Shown one piece after another: positions 9,774 through 17,933 of a stretch of DNA of 64,000 bases. A program made the translations under genes and the position numbers. The notes below the pieces were generated by a model. That model did no database searches, was not told the DNA's origin, and saw only the letters and a list, made by a program, of their open reading frames with translations. The stretch is from Chloroflexota bacterium. GTDB taxonomy: Bacteria; Chloroflexota; UBA11872; VXOZ01. The stretch lies in assembly GCA_028874195.1 (NCBI GenBank), contig JAPPLM010000054.1, positions 62,001 through 126,000 of the forward strand, written 5' to 3'. Positions within the stretch are counted from its first letter, which is position 1. Every line of letters starts with the position of its first letter.

Positions 9774-9801
9774 GTAGGGGCACGATATATCGTGCCCCTA
9801 C
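9774..9801. repeat. 28-bp perfect palindrome, copy 1
   Basis: A perfect self-complementary 28-mer; its half-site is GTAGGGGCACGATA. Identical copies are at 40143, 45938 and 50210, all intergenic. It lies in the 351-base cysS-pafA gap together with two other repeat families. Confidence 0.92.
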
Positions 9802-9873
9802 CACGTATGACAAACAGAGTTGCGGCAATCTAGTTGCCGCAACCTAACGATTGCTTTCCGGCAGAAGATCGGA

Positions 9874-9897
9874 GCGGGGGACAAGCCCCCGCGCTAC
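9874..9897. repeat. 24-bp dispersed palindromic repeat (GCGGGGG-ACA family), copy 1
   Basis: Stem GCGGGGG / CCCCCGC around a short loop, with an asymmetric GCTAC end. Identical 24-base units, in either orientation, are at 14000, 45821, 60831 and 62247. Confidence 0.9.
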
Positions 9898-9982
9898 TAA
9901 GTCAGGCAAGGCTTCGCCCGCCGGTTCGACTTGGGCAAGAATAGCCCGCCCGTCCTCACTTGAGTTGGTTGCCTGCCAATGG

Positions 9983-10048
9983 CCTTGCCGTTCGTACTGA
10001 GCTTGCCTGTCCTGAGCTTGTCGAAGGGTCGAAGTATGAACGGCAAGG
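9983..10048. repeat. Imperfect inverted repeat containing CCTGAGCTTGTCGAAGG
   Basis: Arms 9983-9998 and 10033-10048 are complementary at 15 of 16 positions around a core with two GAGCTTG units. Related cores are at 14137, 21581 and 59742. Confidence 0.75.
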
Positions 10049-10077
10049 GCGCGAATGGCATAGAACGACCGCCGCGA

Positions 10078-11586
10078 TCAGTTTTCCGCCTCTTCCTCGA
10101 AGATGTCTGGAATGCTCTCCCCAAAGCGCTGCGCTTCGTCGTCGTAGGTGGCAAAGGGGTTTGGCATTTCCAGCACCCGGCCGTGGACGGCGATGGCTTT
10201 CCAGTCCAGCACGTAGGGTATGACATCCCAGCTACCGTTAGCGGCCACGTCCTGCCAGTCGTCCACGTAGTCATACGCCAGAAAGAAGTAGCGGCGGTCC
10301 CACATGAGATTCTCCAGATTTGATCGCAGGTCTTGCCAGGGAATGGCCGTATCCGCACCGGCGGCGGCCAGCGCGCGGAGCACCTGGCTGCGCCCGTGCG
10401 CGCGGGTATCGGGCGGCGCCTGCGTGGCGGCAGTGAAAACGGTGTCGCTATCCGCCCAGTAGAGATTGCGGTGCCGTTTTGCCAGCACGTCGAAGAGGCT
10501 GATCGATGGATCTATTTGGTGATAGGAGAGATCGAGCTTTATCAGATCCGGATCGGTCCACGCCTGATCGGCGCCGGCGTACCGCTTGATCTGCTCATGC
10601 TTCGTTACCCAATCCAAGTACCCGTCCAGACGCGCCGGATCGCTCTCCAGTTGCTCCAGCACCCATTCCCAGTTTTCCAGAGTCCATTCCGTATCCGCGT
10701 CACGCCCGCTAAAGCGGCGCTCGGCTTCGCGGTGGTAGCGGCGCTGCACCTCAATCGCGGGGATATATTCGTCATTTTCCGTCCCAACCGTCCACCTGCC
10801 GCCGGTGGTTGCCGCGATGCGGCGCAAGTCGCGCACGGGATCGGCGAGCGCAAGCTGCGGGCTCCACCCTTGCTCGAGCAGTTGAGCAACCAGCGCGGTC
10901 GTGCCGATCTTGAGCGCCGTAGTATATTCCGACCGGTTCACGTCACCGACAATGACGTGCAAACGGCGGTACTGCCGTTCGGCCAGCGGCTCGTCGCGCA
11001 GATTGATGATGGGCCTGCCGCCGAAGCGCACCCGGTGGCTGACGTCTATGGTCACGAACTGCGCGCGCTGTGAGAGCGCGAAGGCGGCCGGCGTATCGTC
11101 GCCGCGCGGGAGCAGGCAGCCGGCGCCCGTGTAAATCTGGCGGGTGACGAGAAAGGGCAGCATACCGTCCACCAGATGGCTGTCGTAGGGACTCTGCCGG
11201 ATGCAGTAGTTCTCATGGTAGCCAAACGTATGGCCGAAGTAGTCGGTATTGTTCTTGACGAAATAGGCTTGCGACTCTAACTCGGCGTCCTGCACAGCCT
11301 GGTTGACGATGGTCTCGCCGGCGCGCTCATGGGCAACAATGTCCGTGAGCGTGCGGCACTCGGCGGTGGCGTGCTCAAGATGGCCGAGATCCAGGTACAT
11401 GCGCCCGCCGTTGAAGAGAAAGCCGCCGTTGCCCGGCACTTCTCCCCATTCCCGCGGGGGCGGGTCTATGAGACCGTGGCGACACCCGCGAAAGATGGCG
11501 TCCTTTACCAAGAGGGCCGCCCGCACGGGCTGCATATCCCCCACGCAACCGTATTCGATTTCAGTGCCGAAAAGTGCGTCTTCCAT
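10078..11586 (-). CDS. pafA: PafA-like Pup ligase
   Basis: Member of the Dop/PafA carboxylate-amine ligase family. PafA phosphorylates the C-terminal glutamate of Pup with ATP and joins it to substrate lysines. It has 502 residues, about 50 longer than mycobacterial PafA because of an extended C-terminus. Visible: the nucleotide/magnesium motif GTEIEYG (7-13, catalytic-site Glu9), NGGRMYLDLGHLEHATAEC with Asp66 at the position of the catalytic Asp, KNNTDYFG and YHENY, LLPFLVTRQIYTGAG, and INLRDEPLAERQYRRLHVIVGD. There is no Dop-loop insertion, which favours ligase over depupylase. It is on the same strand as, and downstream of, dop and pup, separated by a repeat-rich 549 bases. The final 70 residues (from about 430) are unlike family members I know. 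Confidence 0.85.
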   Translation of the reverse strand: MEDALFGTEIEYGCVGDMQPVRAALLVKDAIFRGCRHGLIDPPPREWGEVPGNGGFLFNGGRMYLDLGHLEHATAECRTLTDIVAHERAGETIVNQAVQDAELESQAYFVKNNTDYFGHTFGYHENYCIRQSPYDSHLVDGMLPFLVTRQIYTGAGCLLPRGDDTPAAFALSQRAQFVTIDVSHRVRFGGRPIINLRDEPLAERQYRRLHVIVGDVNRSEYTTALKIGTTALVAQLLEQGWSPQLALADPVRDLRRIAATTGGRWTVGTENDEYIPAIEVQRRYHREAERRFSGRDADTEWTLENWEWVLEQLESDPARLDGYLDWVTKHEQIKRYAGADQAWTDPDLIKLDLSYHQIDPSISLFDVLAKRHRNLYWADSDTVFTAATQAPPDTRAHGRSQVLRALAAAGADTAIPWQDLRSNLENLMWDRRYFFLAYDYVDDWQDVAANGSWDVIPYVLDWKAIAVHGRVLEMPNPFATYDDEAQRFGESIPDIFEEEAEN

Positions 11587-11831
11587 GCCGCAATTCCAAA
11601 AGAATGGTGATAGTCTGCGCCAGCCAGGCGCTTAGGTATCGGAGGCTACGTCAGAGGTAATTACAGTCCCGGCACTCTTATCTAAGGGACGTATCCTTCG
11701 CTATGCTCACATGATAATCGATAGCGCGCGGACCAAAATCTTGGGTATTGATCAGACAGTATCCAAGGCCAGCGCCTCTGCGTTCATCGACCGGCCTGCA
11801 GTTCCTTACTAGGTTGTGTGGTCATTTTGCC

Positions 11832-11862
11832 GTCATTCCCGTGAAAACGGGAATCCATCTTC
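11832..11862. repeat. Dispersed palindromic repeat, GGATTCCCGC...GCGGGAAT family
   Basis: Copy in reverse orientation, with arms ATTCCCGT / ACGGGAAT. It is in the pafA-pup gap, which otherwise holds only the element at 11983 and no convincing gene. Confidence 0.75.
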
Positions 11863-11982
11863 ATCCGAAACCGGATCGTGCTACTACGCGGGGTGGCGAG
11901 CCGCCACATACGCAAGTATCAGATGTGTCAATTGCTTTCCTTGCCACTTTGCTCCGCAAAGTGAGAGACAATCCCGTTCAGT

Positions 11983-12030
11983 CGCTTGAGATTCCGCGAA
12001 CACTGTTCGACGCTTGCGCTCGGAATGACA
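11983..12030. repeat. Dispersed repeat, TGTCATTCCGAGCG family (reverse)
   Basis: Contains GATTCCGCGAACA, then TGTTCGACGC and CTCGGAATGACA, i.e. the complement of the form seen at 30432. Confidence 0.7.
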
Positions 12031-12135
12031 CTGAATGTCCGCAGAGCCTAGAGATTAATTGAAGAATACACCATGCAGTGCACTGCGGGTGACTCCGCCG
12101 CGTGCGTCGATGTTGCCGAATTGCGTGTACTTTGG

Positions 12136-12360
12136 CTATTCGCCACCCGGCTGCGGCGTGGGATCGGGCACCTCGCGGATGATGCGCTTGATCTCTTCGT
12201 CGAGATCGTCGGCTTCAGTCTTGTCCGGGGCCTCCGTGGGCGTCTCCGTCGGCGCTTCGGTTCCCGCTATGATTGAACGACGAGTGCTTGGAATGACTTG
12301 CTTCAATGCTGCACCTGTGGGACTGTCCGTCTGCGATTTCTTCTCAGCATACCACGTCAC
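12136..12360 (-). CDS. pup: Prokaryotic ubiquitin-like protein Pup (Gly-Gly-Glu end)
   Basis: A 74-residue, acidic, apparently disordered protein encoded directly after dop. It starts at a GTG that overlaps the dop stop as GTGA, with GAGGAGG seven to eight bases upstream. The C-terminus is GGE (72-74), the ligation-ready form with Glu encoded in the gene, so deamidation of a terminal Gln by Dop would not be needed. A helix-prone acidic segment DDLDEEIKRIIRE (51-63) precedes it, where mycobacterial Pup has its proteasome-ATPase-binding coiled coil. A short proline-rich spacer PDPTPQP before GGE and the Thr/Pro-rich stretch TEAPTETPTEAPDK (34-47) are unusual. Similarity is by position, size and ends, so identity rests mainly on context. 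Confidence 0.8.
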   Translation of the reverse strand: MTWYAEKKSQTDSPTGAALKQVIPSTRRSIIAGTEAPTETPTEAPDKTEADDLDEEIKRIIREVPDPTPQPGGE

Positions 12361-13871
12361 GCGCCACCTCCTCGTTGCACTGCTTGTGAAAGCTCGTCAA
12401 GGTTCTGACACGCGTCGATCAGTTGCATTTGCCTCTCCACTGTCGTCCCTGACAGTTCGGCAAGTTCGAGCGTAAAGGGCGTCCCGTTATGCTGGAATGT
12501 TACGGAGCCCCACTCCATCTCGGTAATGTGCGGCGCGAACTTCGCCAGGCAGGCGGCACGCACGGCGGCGCGCGTGCCGGTGGGCGCGGTAGTCTCTGCG
12601 CGTTCGATGGCTTCATCTGTGACGAAACGCCGCATGCGACCGCTGCGAACCAGCATCTGATAGAGACTTACAGCGGGGTCCACCATGTGGTAGGCAAGGT
12701 CTAGCCGCAGCACCGCCGGGTCGTTCCAATCTACGCTTGAGTCACCGCTGATTTGGGCGAAGAGCGCCAGCTTTGCCACCCAATCCAGGCGGTCACGCAG
12801 CTTCGTAACGTCCGAGTCGAGCAGGTCGAGCACAGTGTCCCACTCGTCCAGCACCCAGTCGGTCTCCGTGTCGCGGCCGCGGTAGCGCTGTGCCGCCTCC
12901 CAATACCGGCGCTGAACGTCAACGGCGCGTATCGTGCTGCCGTCAGCCAAAGCGATTGGCTGGGATAGCTTGAGGTCGCGGGAGATTGTCTGCAGGGCGT
13001 GCACAGGATGCCGCAGCCGCACCACCGGCACGGCGCGGTCCTCGACCAAGTCGAGCATCAAGGCCATGGTACCGACACGTAGGGCCGTGGCGTACTCGGA
13101 ACAGTTAGCATCGCCGATGATGACGTGCAGACGCCGGTATTTCTGCGGATTGGCGTGCGGTTCATCGCGCGTATTGAAGAGCGGACGCTGCGTGGTGGTA
13201 TTGATGCCCACTTCCGTTTCAAAGAAATCCGCGCGCTGGCTGATCTGAAAGCCGCCGGTACGGCTCGTTGCCGTCTCGTAGGCTGCTTTGCCTGCGCCGG
13301 CGTAGATCTGACGGGTAACGAAAAAGGGGATACAGGCCGCAGTCAGGTCGTTCAGCGGCACGGCGCGGCTCACGAGATAGTTCTCATGGCAACCGTAGCT
13401 GCGCCCGTGATAATCGGAGTTATTCTTGACCAATTGCACGTGGGTTGCCTGGCCGACGGCGGCATTCCGCGCCTGCTGCGCGCGAAACACAACCCGCTCG
13501 CCCGCTTTGTCATGCGCCACAAGGTCGTGGAGCGAAAGACACGCGTCGGTGCAGTATTCGGGATGATTGTGGTCGTTGTAGAGACGGGCGCCGTTGGCAA
13601 GCACGGTATCGGCGAGCAACTCCTCTCTGGAGAGATGCCTGCTCTTGGTGGTGTTGCCGCGCAGGTCGTGCGGGTCTTGATCCAAGCGCTTGACCCGCTT
13701 GCCGCGCAGGTCGACACGAGGGCTTTCCGCCGAATAGTCCCAGCCGCGAAAGCAGCCCGCCAAGGGAGCGCTGCGCACGAGCATGGCCGCCTCGTAGGCA
13801 AAGTCCACGTCCTGCGCTCCACTAGCGCAGAGCATGCCATATTCAGTCTCAATCCCTACCGGGCGATTCAT
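12357..13871 (-). CDS. dop: Dop: Pup deamidase/depupylase
   Basis: Hydrolyses the isopeptide bond between Pup and substrates, and in other species deamidates Pup-Gln to Pup-Glu. It has 504 residues from the ATG at 13871. Visible: GIETEYG (6-12), a Dop-type insertion between about 50 and 90 (ESPRVDLRGK...), NGARLYNDHNHPEY with Asp100 at the catalytic position, LVKNNSDYHG, GCHENYL, FFVTRQIYAGAGK and NTRDEPHANPQKYRRLHVIIGDAN. The C-terminal WGSVTFQHNG region parallels actinobacterial Dop. It overlaps pup by four bases, the dop-pup order known in actinobacteria. No prcA, prcB or Mpa/ARC ATPase lies on either side in the window. Confidence 0.92.
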   Translation of the reverse strand: MNRPVGIETEYGMLCASGAQDVDFAYEAAMLVRSAPLAGCFRGWDYSAESPRVDLRGKRVKRLDQDPHDLRGNTTKSRHLSREELLADTVLANGARLYNDHNHPEYCTDACLSLHDLVAHDKAGERVVFRAQQARNAAVGQATHVQLVKNNSDYHGRSYGCHENYLVSRAVPLNDLTAACIPFFVTRQIYAGAGKAAYETATSRTGGFQISQRADFFETEVGINTTTQRPLFNTRDEPHANPQKYRRLHVIIGDANCSEYATALRVGTMALMLDLVEDRAVPVVRLRHPVHALQTISRDLKLSQPIALADGSTIRAVDVQRRYWEAAQRYRGRDTETDWVLDEWDTVLDLLDSDVTKLRDRLDWVAKLALFAQISGDSSVDWNDPAVLRLDLAYHMVDPAVSLYQMLVRSGRMRRFVTDEAIERAETTAPTGTRAAVRAACLAKFAPHITEMEWGSVTFQHNGTPFTLELAELSGTTVERQMQLIDACQNLDELSQAVQRGGGA

Positions 13872-13999
13872 GGGGGTTTTCCTGCCTTTGCGACTGTGGC
13901 ATCTAGTATAGCAAGCGGCAGCGCGAGGAGAGGCAATAGCCGCGGGACCGTTCTGCGTCGGGAGTCCTTGCCTACTGTTGTAAGGGCGAGGCTCTTGAA

Positions 14000-14023
14000 G
14001 TAGCGCGGGGGCTTGTCCCCCGC
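14000..14023. repeat. 24-bp dispersed palindromic repeat, copy 2
   Basis: Same 24-base unit as at 9874, here beginning GTAGCGCGGGGGC. It is in the 496-base gap upstream of dop, which also holds the elements at 14103 and 14137. Confidence 0.9.
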
Positions 14024-14102
14024 CGGAGTAAGCAGCACAGGGCACATCTCCAACGTCGCCGCATGAGAGAGAAAGCACACAAGGATTGACCGTCCAGCAG
14101 AC

Positions 14103-14125
14103 GCAGGTTGCAAACCTGCGCTACC
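14103..14125. repeat. Palindromic repeat GCAGGTT...AACCTGC, copy 1
   Basis: Stem GCAGGTT / AACCTGC with a three-base centre, ending in GCTACC. Other copies are at 60915 and 62073. It shares the GTAGCG/CGCTAC end with the 24-bp family, so the two may be related. Confidence 0.8.
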
Positions 14126-14136
14126 GGGGACGAGAG

Positions 14137-14174
14137 GTGCCGTGAGCCTGTCCTGAGCTTGTCGAAGGGCGCCA
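14137..14174. repeat. CCTGAGCTTGTCGAAGG-type repeat
   Basis: Contains TGTCCTGAGCTTGTCGAAGG, shared with 10008-10027, flanked by GGTGCC and GGCGCC arms. Confidence 0.7.
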
Positions 14175-14367
14175 TGTTCCTCCCACAGTGGTTAATGCGA
14201 CAGCATTACCCCACATCCCGACCCTCCCCTACACAGACCGGAGACATAGGCAACAGTTGTTCGGAGAGATTCGATATACTGCCCGAAAAGCCTTGTTGCC
14301 GGTTGGCGGATTCACGCAGTTTGGCATCATTAGTTCAGGTACTGGGGAACTCGTTTCGAGAACGCGC

Positions 14368-15549
14368 ATGCGGACCCAATCCGACACGACGTACGACTTG
14401 GTAATCCACGCCGGACGCGTCCTTTGCCCCACGACAGGGCTGGACGGCCCCGGCGCCGTGGCGGTGCGCGGCGACCGCATTGCGGCGGTTTCGACTTCAT
14501 CACAAGTGCAGGACCGTGTGGAGAGCGCTGCGCCGCCGCTCGATTCAGCACGGCAGATTCTTTCTTTTCCCGATGGTATCCTGCTGCCCGGCATGGTAGA
14601 TGTGCACGCGCATCCGGCGCTGTCTGGCTCCAAGTACGGTATCGCTCCCGACGCACACATCCTGCCGTACGGCTCGACCACACTGCTTTCGCAAGGCGAT
14701 GCGGGGGCGCGGAACTGGCAACGATATAAGGCAGAGACCGTCGCCGGCAGCCGCACCCGTGTTCGCATGGCCCTCAACCTGTCCGCCTCCGGTGAATCCA
14801 ACGAGGCAGGCTGCTTTGCCGATCTGGCGGACGTCGACGTAGGCGCCTGCGTGGAAACCGTTCTTAGGGACCCCGAAAACATCTGGGGTATAGCGCTGAA
14901 CGTGGGGCCCGGCAACTGTCTTGAAAACGATCCTCGCGACATCATGGCGTGCGCTCTCGAGGCTGCCGAACGCACGGGCAAACCCCTCCTCGTCGGCCAG
15001 CGCCGCCACGATGACTGGTCGCTGGCAGAGCAGTTCGACTTGCTGCGCCCCGGCGACGTGGTGACGTACTGCTACCATGCCCGGCCCGGCGGCATTGTGG
15101 CTGATGGGCGCGTGCTCGACTGCGTCTGGGCCGCCCGCGAGCGCGGCATTCTCTTCGACCTCGGCCACGGCATGGATTCATTCAACTTTGCGGTCGCCAC
15201 GGTCGCAATTGCAGAGGGCTTCCTGCCGGATACGATCTCCAGCGATGTCTACGCCCGCCACGTGGATAGTGAACCGCGCCACCACCTGCCGCTCGTCATG
15301 TCCAAGCTCCGCGCCGCCGGCATGGATGAGGCCGACATCTGGCCCCGCGTGACTTCACGCCCCGCCGCGCTGCTCGGTATGGACAACGAGATTGGCGCTC
15401 TGACACCCGGCGCGTGCGCCGACCTGGCCGTGCTCCAATGGCACGACGCGCCGCAGACTCTCCGTGACGCTGTCGGCAACGAACGCAGCGGCGGGGTGTG
15501 GGAACCGGTGCTTACCATCCGCGGCGGCGAGATTGTCGGCACTGCGTGA
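14368..15549 (+). CDS. Amidohydrolase-superfamily metallohydrolase
   Basis: A 393-residue member of the dihydroorotase/deacetylase-like amidohydrolases. An N-terminal beta-sandwich (DLVIHAGRVL) leads into the metal motif VDVHAH (His80, His82), then YCYHARPGG, DLGHGMDSFNF and TISSDVYARHVD with the catalytic-type Asp, and closes with LGALTPGACADLAVL-like strands returning to the sandwich. No typical lysine for a carbamylated bimetal centre could be assigned by eye, and substrate specificity is unknown. The ATG at 14368 is chosen because homology begins just after it; an open frame extends upstream. The next methyltransferase gene starts 52 bases downstream. Confidence 0.8.
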   Translation: MRTQSDTTYDLVIHAGRVLCPTTGLDGPGAVAVRGDRIAAVSTSSQVQDRVESAAPPLDSARQILSFPDGILLPGMVDVHAHPALSGSKYGIAPDAHILPYGSTTLLSQGDAGARNWQRYKAETVAGSRTRVRMALNLSASGESNEAGCFADLADVDVGACVETVLRDPENIWGIALNVGPGNCLENDPRDIMACALEAAERTGKPLLVGQRRHDDWSLAEQFDLLRPGDVVTYCYHARPGGIVADGRVLDCVWAARERGILFDLGHGMDSFNFAVATVAIAEGFLPDTISSDVYARHVDSEPRHHLPLVMSKLRAAGMDEADIWPRVTSRPAALLGMDNEIGALTPGACADLAVLQWHDAPQTLRDAVGNERSGGVWEPVLTIRGGEIVGTA

Positions 15550-15601
15550 GGCTGCTCTTTGAGTGCGAGCAATGCCACGGAAGATCAGTGGAAGGCTACC
15601 T

Positions 15602-16399
15602 ATGGGATTTCGTAACACCTCTGATTACACGCCGATCGCGCCGCACTATGATGCGACGCGCAACATTCCTTACGGGCTCCTACAGACGTGTTTCAAGCGC
15701 ATTTTCGCGCAAGCTGGCTTCTACGCACGGGGCCGCATTCTCGACGCGGGCTGCGGCACGGCGCAGGTGTCCCTGCCTTTGATCAAGAACGGCCATAGTG
15801 TGGTTGGCGTTGACGTGTCTCCGGCCATGCTGGAGGTGGCGCGCAAGAAACTTGCTCCAGGCGATACGGCGGAGTTCAAGGTGGCCGACGTGCGGTCTCT
15901 CGAAGATCCTGATAGTTCTTACGACGGGGTCGTCGTATCCAAGCTCTTTCAGCATGTCGGCAATTGGCAGTCAGCCGTAGACGAACTGCTCCGGGTGACC
16001 AAGGACGGCGGCCTATTCATGCACATAAATGAGAGAGGGGCCTTCAAACACGCGGTGAGAAGGCAGTTTTCCGCGCGTTGTCAGGAGCAGGGTTATACCG
16101 ATCTCTACGTGGGCATCAAAGACCGTAGTCAACTTGCCGGACATCTCATGGAAAAGGGCGCGGCGCCACTTGCAATCGACATGCACGATCTGATTTGGGA
16201 GAAGACCATAACGTACGCAACTGCGCTTGAACACCTACGGCTCAAGCTCCATTCGGAGTTCTGGGCGGTCCCCGATGAAGTGTATGCCCACGTGCTAGAA
16301 GAAGTGAGGGCATGGGTGCGCGCACAGCCCGGAGGCGAGGATACGGTCGAAACGATGCGACCGTACTTGGTGGCCGAGGTCTTTACCGTAAGGAAGTGA
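15602..16399 (+). CDS. Class I SAM-dependent methyltransferase
   Basis: It has 265 residues from the ATG at 15602, with GGAAGG upstream. The Rossmann motif I LDAGCGTAQVSLPL is at about 47-60, motif II VVGVDVSPAML follows, then KVADVRSL with the adenine-contacting Asp, and the LLRVTKDGGLFMHIN strand. This resembles small-molecule methyltransferases of the UbiE/type-11 group; the acceptor cannot be inferred. It is probably co-transcribed with the amidohydrolase. Confidence 0.85.
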   Translation: MGFRNTSDYTPIAPHYDATRNIPYGLLQTCFKRIFAQAGFYARGRILDAGCGTAQVSLPLIKNGHSVVGVDVSPAMLEVARKKLAPGDTAEFKVADVRSLEDPDSSYDGVVVSKLFQHVGNWQSAVDELLRVTKDGGLFMHINERGAFKHAVRRQFSARCQEQGYTDLYVGIKDRSQLAGHLMEKGAAPLAIDMHDLIWEKTITYATALEHLRLKLHSEFWAVPDEVYAHVLEEVRAWVRAQPGGEDTVETMRPYLVAEVFTVRK

Positions 16400-16467
16400 C
16401 ACACGACCAGCGGTGACAGTTCTGACATAAGAGCAATGGATCGAGCGTCGTGATTGACCATTACACA

Positions 16468-16585
16468 TGTCATTCCGAACGGAGCGCAGCGGAGTGAGGA
16501 ATCTAGAGTGCTGAGGCTATTAGATTGCGTAGAGTATGGACCCTAGATTCCGCGAACCCTGTTCGATGCTTCGCTCGGAATGACA
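16468..16585. repeat. Inverted pair of TGTCATTCCGA-family elements
   Basis: A forward element (16468-16507) and a reverse element (16543-16585) face each other, giving a roughly 118-bp segment with complementary ends TGTCATTCCGA and TCGGAATGACA. This could fold as one long hairpin or behave like a miniature element. It occupies most of the 325-base gap between the methyltransferase and the ABC permease. Confidence 0.7.
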
Positions 16586-16724
16586 TGGGCTGTCAATACC
16601 GACTAGTGGACAGGAGATTCTGTCAACGAATTACCTGACACTTACAGGAATGACGACGTTCAGCTTTCTGTTCTCATAACAGTGTCGGATTCGGCGAGTT
16701 GTTGAAGCGACTTTCAACTTTGCG

Positions 16725-17486
16725 TCACACCCCGGCCTGGACCCAGGCGCAGAAGCGGCGGTCGAGAAACTCGATCACGGCGTAGAGGCTGAGTCCTAGC
16801 GCGGCCATGGCCACGATGCCGGCGTACATGGCGGGATAGTCCACCCGCCCCCACGACTGCACGATGATGAAGTACCCCAGGCCGTTGTGGGTAGCAAACG
16901 TCTCCGTGAAGAAGAGCACGGCAATAGCCGTGCCGCTGGTTATGCGTAGCGAGCTGAGGATCGAGGGCAACACCGCGGGAAAGTAGACGTACCGCAGCAG
17001 GTGGCGGCGGCGCGCGCCCAGCGAGCGCACGGAGAGGATGAGCTCCGGCCGCACGGCATAGGCGGCGTCGCGCGTGAGCACGAGGATCTGAAAGTAGAGG
17101 ATCAGGCTGATGATGAAGATCTTCGAGGCCTCGCCCACCCCCAGGAAGAGCATGATGATGGGCAGCAGCACGATCTTGGGCACGGGGTAAATGAGATAGA
17201 TGAGCGGGCTGGCAATGCGGTCGACCATCGGCGCTTGGCCGACTGCCATGCCCGCCGGTGCCGCTAATATCACGGCGATGATGATGCTCAACACCACGCG
17301 ATAAGCGCTATAGAGCACGTGCTCCCACAGACCGGACCACTCCCGCGCAAAGGCTTCCGCCACCACCCACGGCACGGGCAAGATGGGATTTCCCAGCGCC
17401 AGCGCCGCCAACGCCCAAACCGCCACCAATGCGACAACGGCGGCAAGTACAAACGGCGGCGTGACACGCGAACGCGGAGCGAGCAT
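16725..17486 (-). CDS. ABC transporter permease, nitrate/sulfonate/taurine type
   Basis: An inner-membrane permease of the SsuC/TauC/NrtB kind, 253 residues from the ATG at 17486. It has about six hydrophobic helices (first at about 12-32) and the EAA-type cytoplasmic loop SVRSLGARRRHLLRYVYFPAVLPSILSSLRI, which contacts the ATPase. No ATPase or binding-protein gene is adjacent, so it is an orphan here. Its start abuts the truncated HepT remnant, so upstream genes may have been lost when the neighbouring island formed. Confidence 0.85.
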   Translation of the reverse strand: MLAPRSRVTPPFVLAAVVALVAVWALAALALGNPILPVPWVVAEAFAREWSGLWEHVLYSAYRVVLSIIIAVILAAPAGMAVGQAPMVDRIASPLIYLIYPVPKIVLLPIIMLFLGVGEASKIFIISLILYFQILVLTRDAAYAVRPELILSVRSLGARRRHLLRYVYFPAVLPSILSSLRITSGTAIAVLFFTETFATHNGLGYFIIVQSWGRVDYPAMYAGIVAMAALGLSLYAVIEFLDRRFCAWVQAGV

Positions 17487-17499
17487 AACCACTAAATCC

Positions 17500-17595
17500 C
17501 TATCTGGCCTTAAGACTGTGACGGAAACGTTCTGCTCTCTGAATGATTGCCAGCATGTCTCGCAAAAACCGCTCTGCGTTTACTGCACTACTCAT
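17500..17595 (-). pseudogene. Truncated HepT-like (DUF86/HEPN) partner of the MNT gene
   Basis: A 31-codon frame overlaps the MNT stop as ATGA. It reads MSSAVNAERFLRDMLAIIQR and then AERFRHSLKAR before TAG at 17500. RFLRDMLAIIQRAERF fits the first helix of DUF86/HEPN RNases, normally about 110 residues, and the rest, including the RX4-6H active site, is missing. It was presumably lost by deletion at the junction with the ABC permease. Confidence 0.5.
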
Positions 17596-17924
17596 AAAAT
17601 CCGAACCTCCTCACGTATAATTCGGTCGCGTAAGCCTGGCTTGATCGCTGCATATTGTCCGAGATCAACGCGCCGCCCCAACACATCCTCCAATTCAAGC
17701 TTGATTCCGATGAAATCAAGCAAACTCGCCTGCTCATCCAACTCTACGAGAATATCGACATCACTCTCCGGCGTGGCCTCACCACGCACGACAGACCCAA
17801 AGATACCGGCGCGCGTGATACCGTGACGGCGCAGCACGGGCAGGATGGTCTGCTTAATCCCCTCAATAGCGGTCGATGACTTGCTACTTGATGCCGTCCT
17901 CATCGTTTCTTTCGCCTCGGACAT
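17592..17924 (-). CDS. MNT-type nucleotidyltransferase (HepT antitoxin family)
   Basis: A 110-residue minimal nucleotidyltransferase. The motif GIFGSVVRGEATPESDVDILVEL has the GSxxRG and DxD residues that bind nucleotide and metal. In characterised HepT/MntA pairs this protein AMPylates and silences the HEPN RNase. Here the partner is truncated, so it is a likely orphan antitoxin. The ATG at 17924 is preferred; a TTG nine bases upstream is possible. Its start lies about ten bases after the stop of the preceding nuclease-like gene. Confidence 0.85.
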   Translation of the reverse strand: MSEAKETMRTASSSKSSTAIEGIKQTILPVLRRHGITRAGIFGSVVRGEATPESDVDILVELDEQASLLDFIGIKLELEDVLGRRVDLGQYAAIKPGLRDRIIREEVRIL

Positions 17925-17933
17925 CTCTATCAA

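Noticed and set aside
12059-12475. A + strand frame of 138 codons over pup
   Set aside because: It spans the pup gene and the dop end, lacks a start signal, and conflicts with the coupled dop-pup arrangement.
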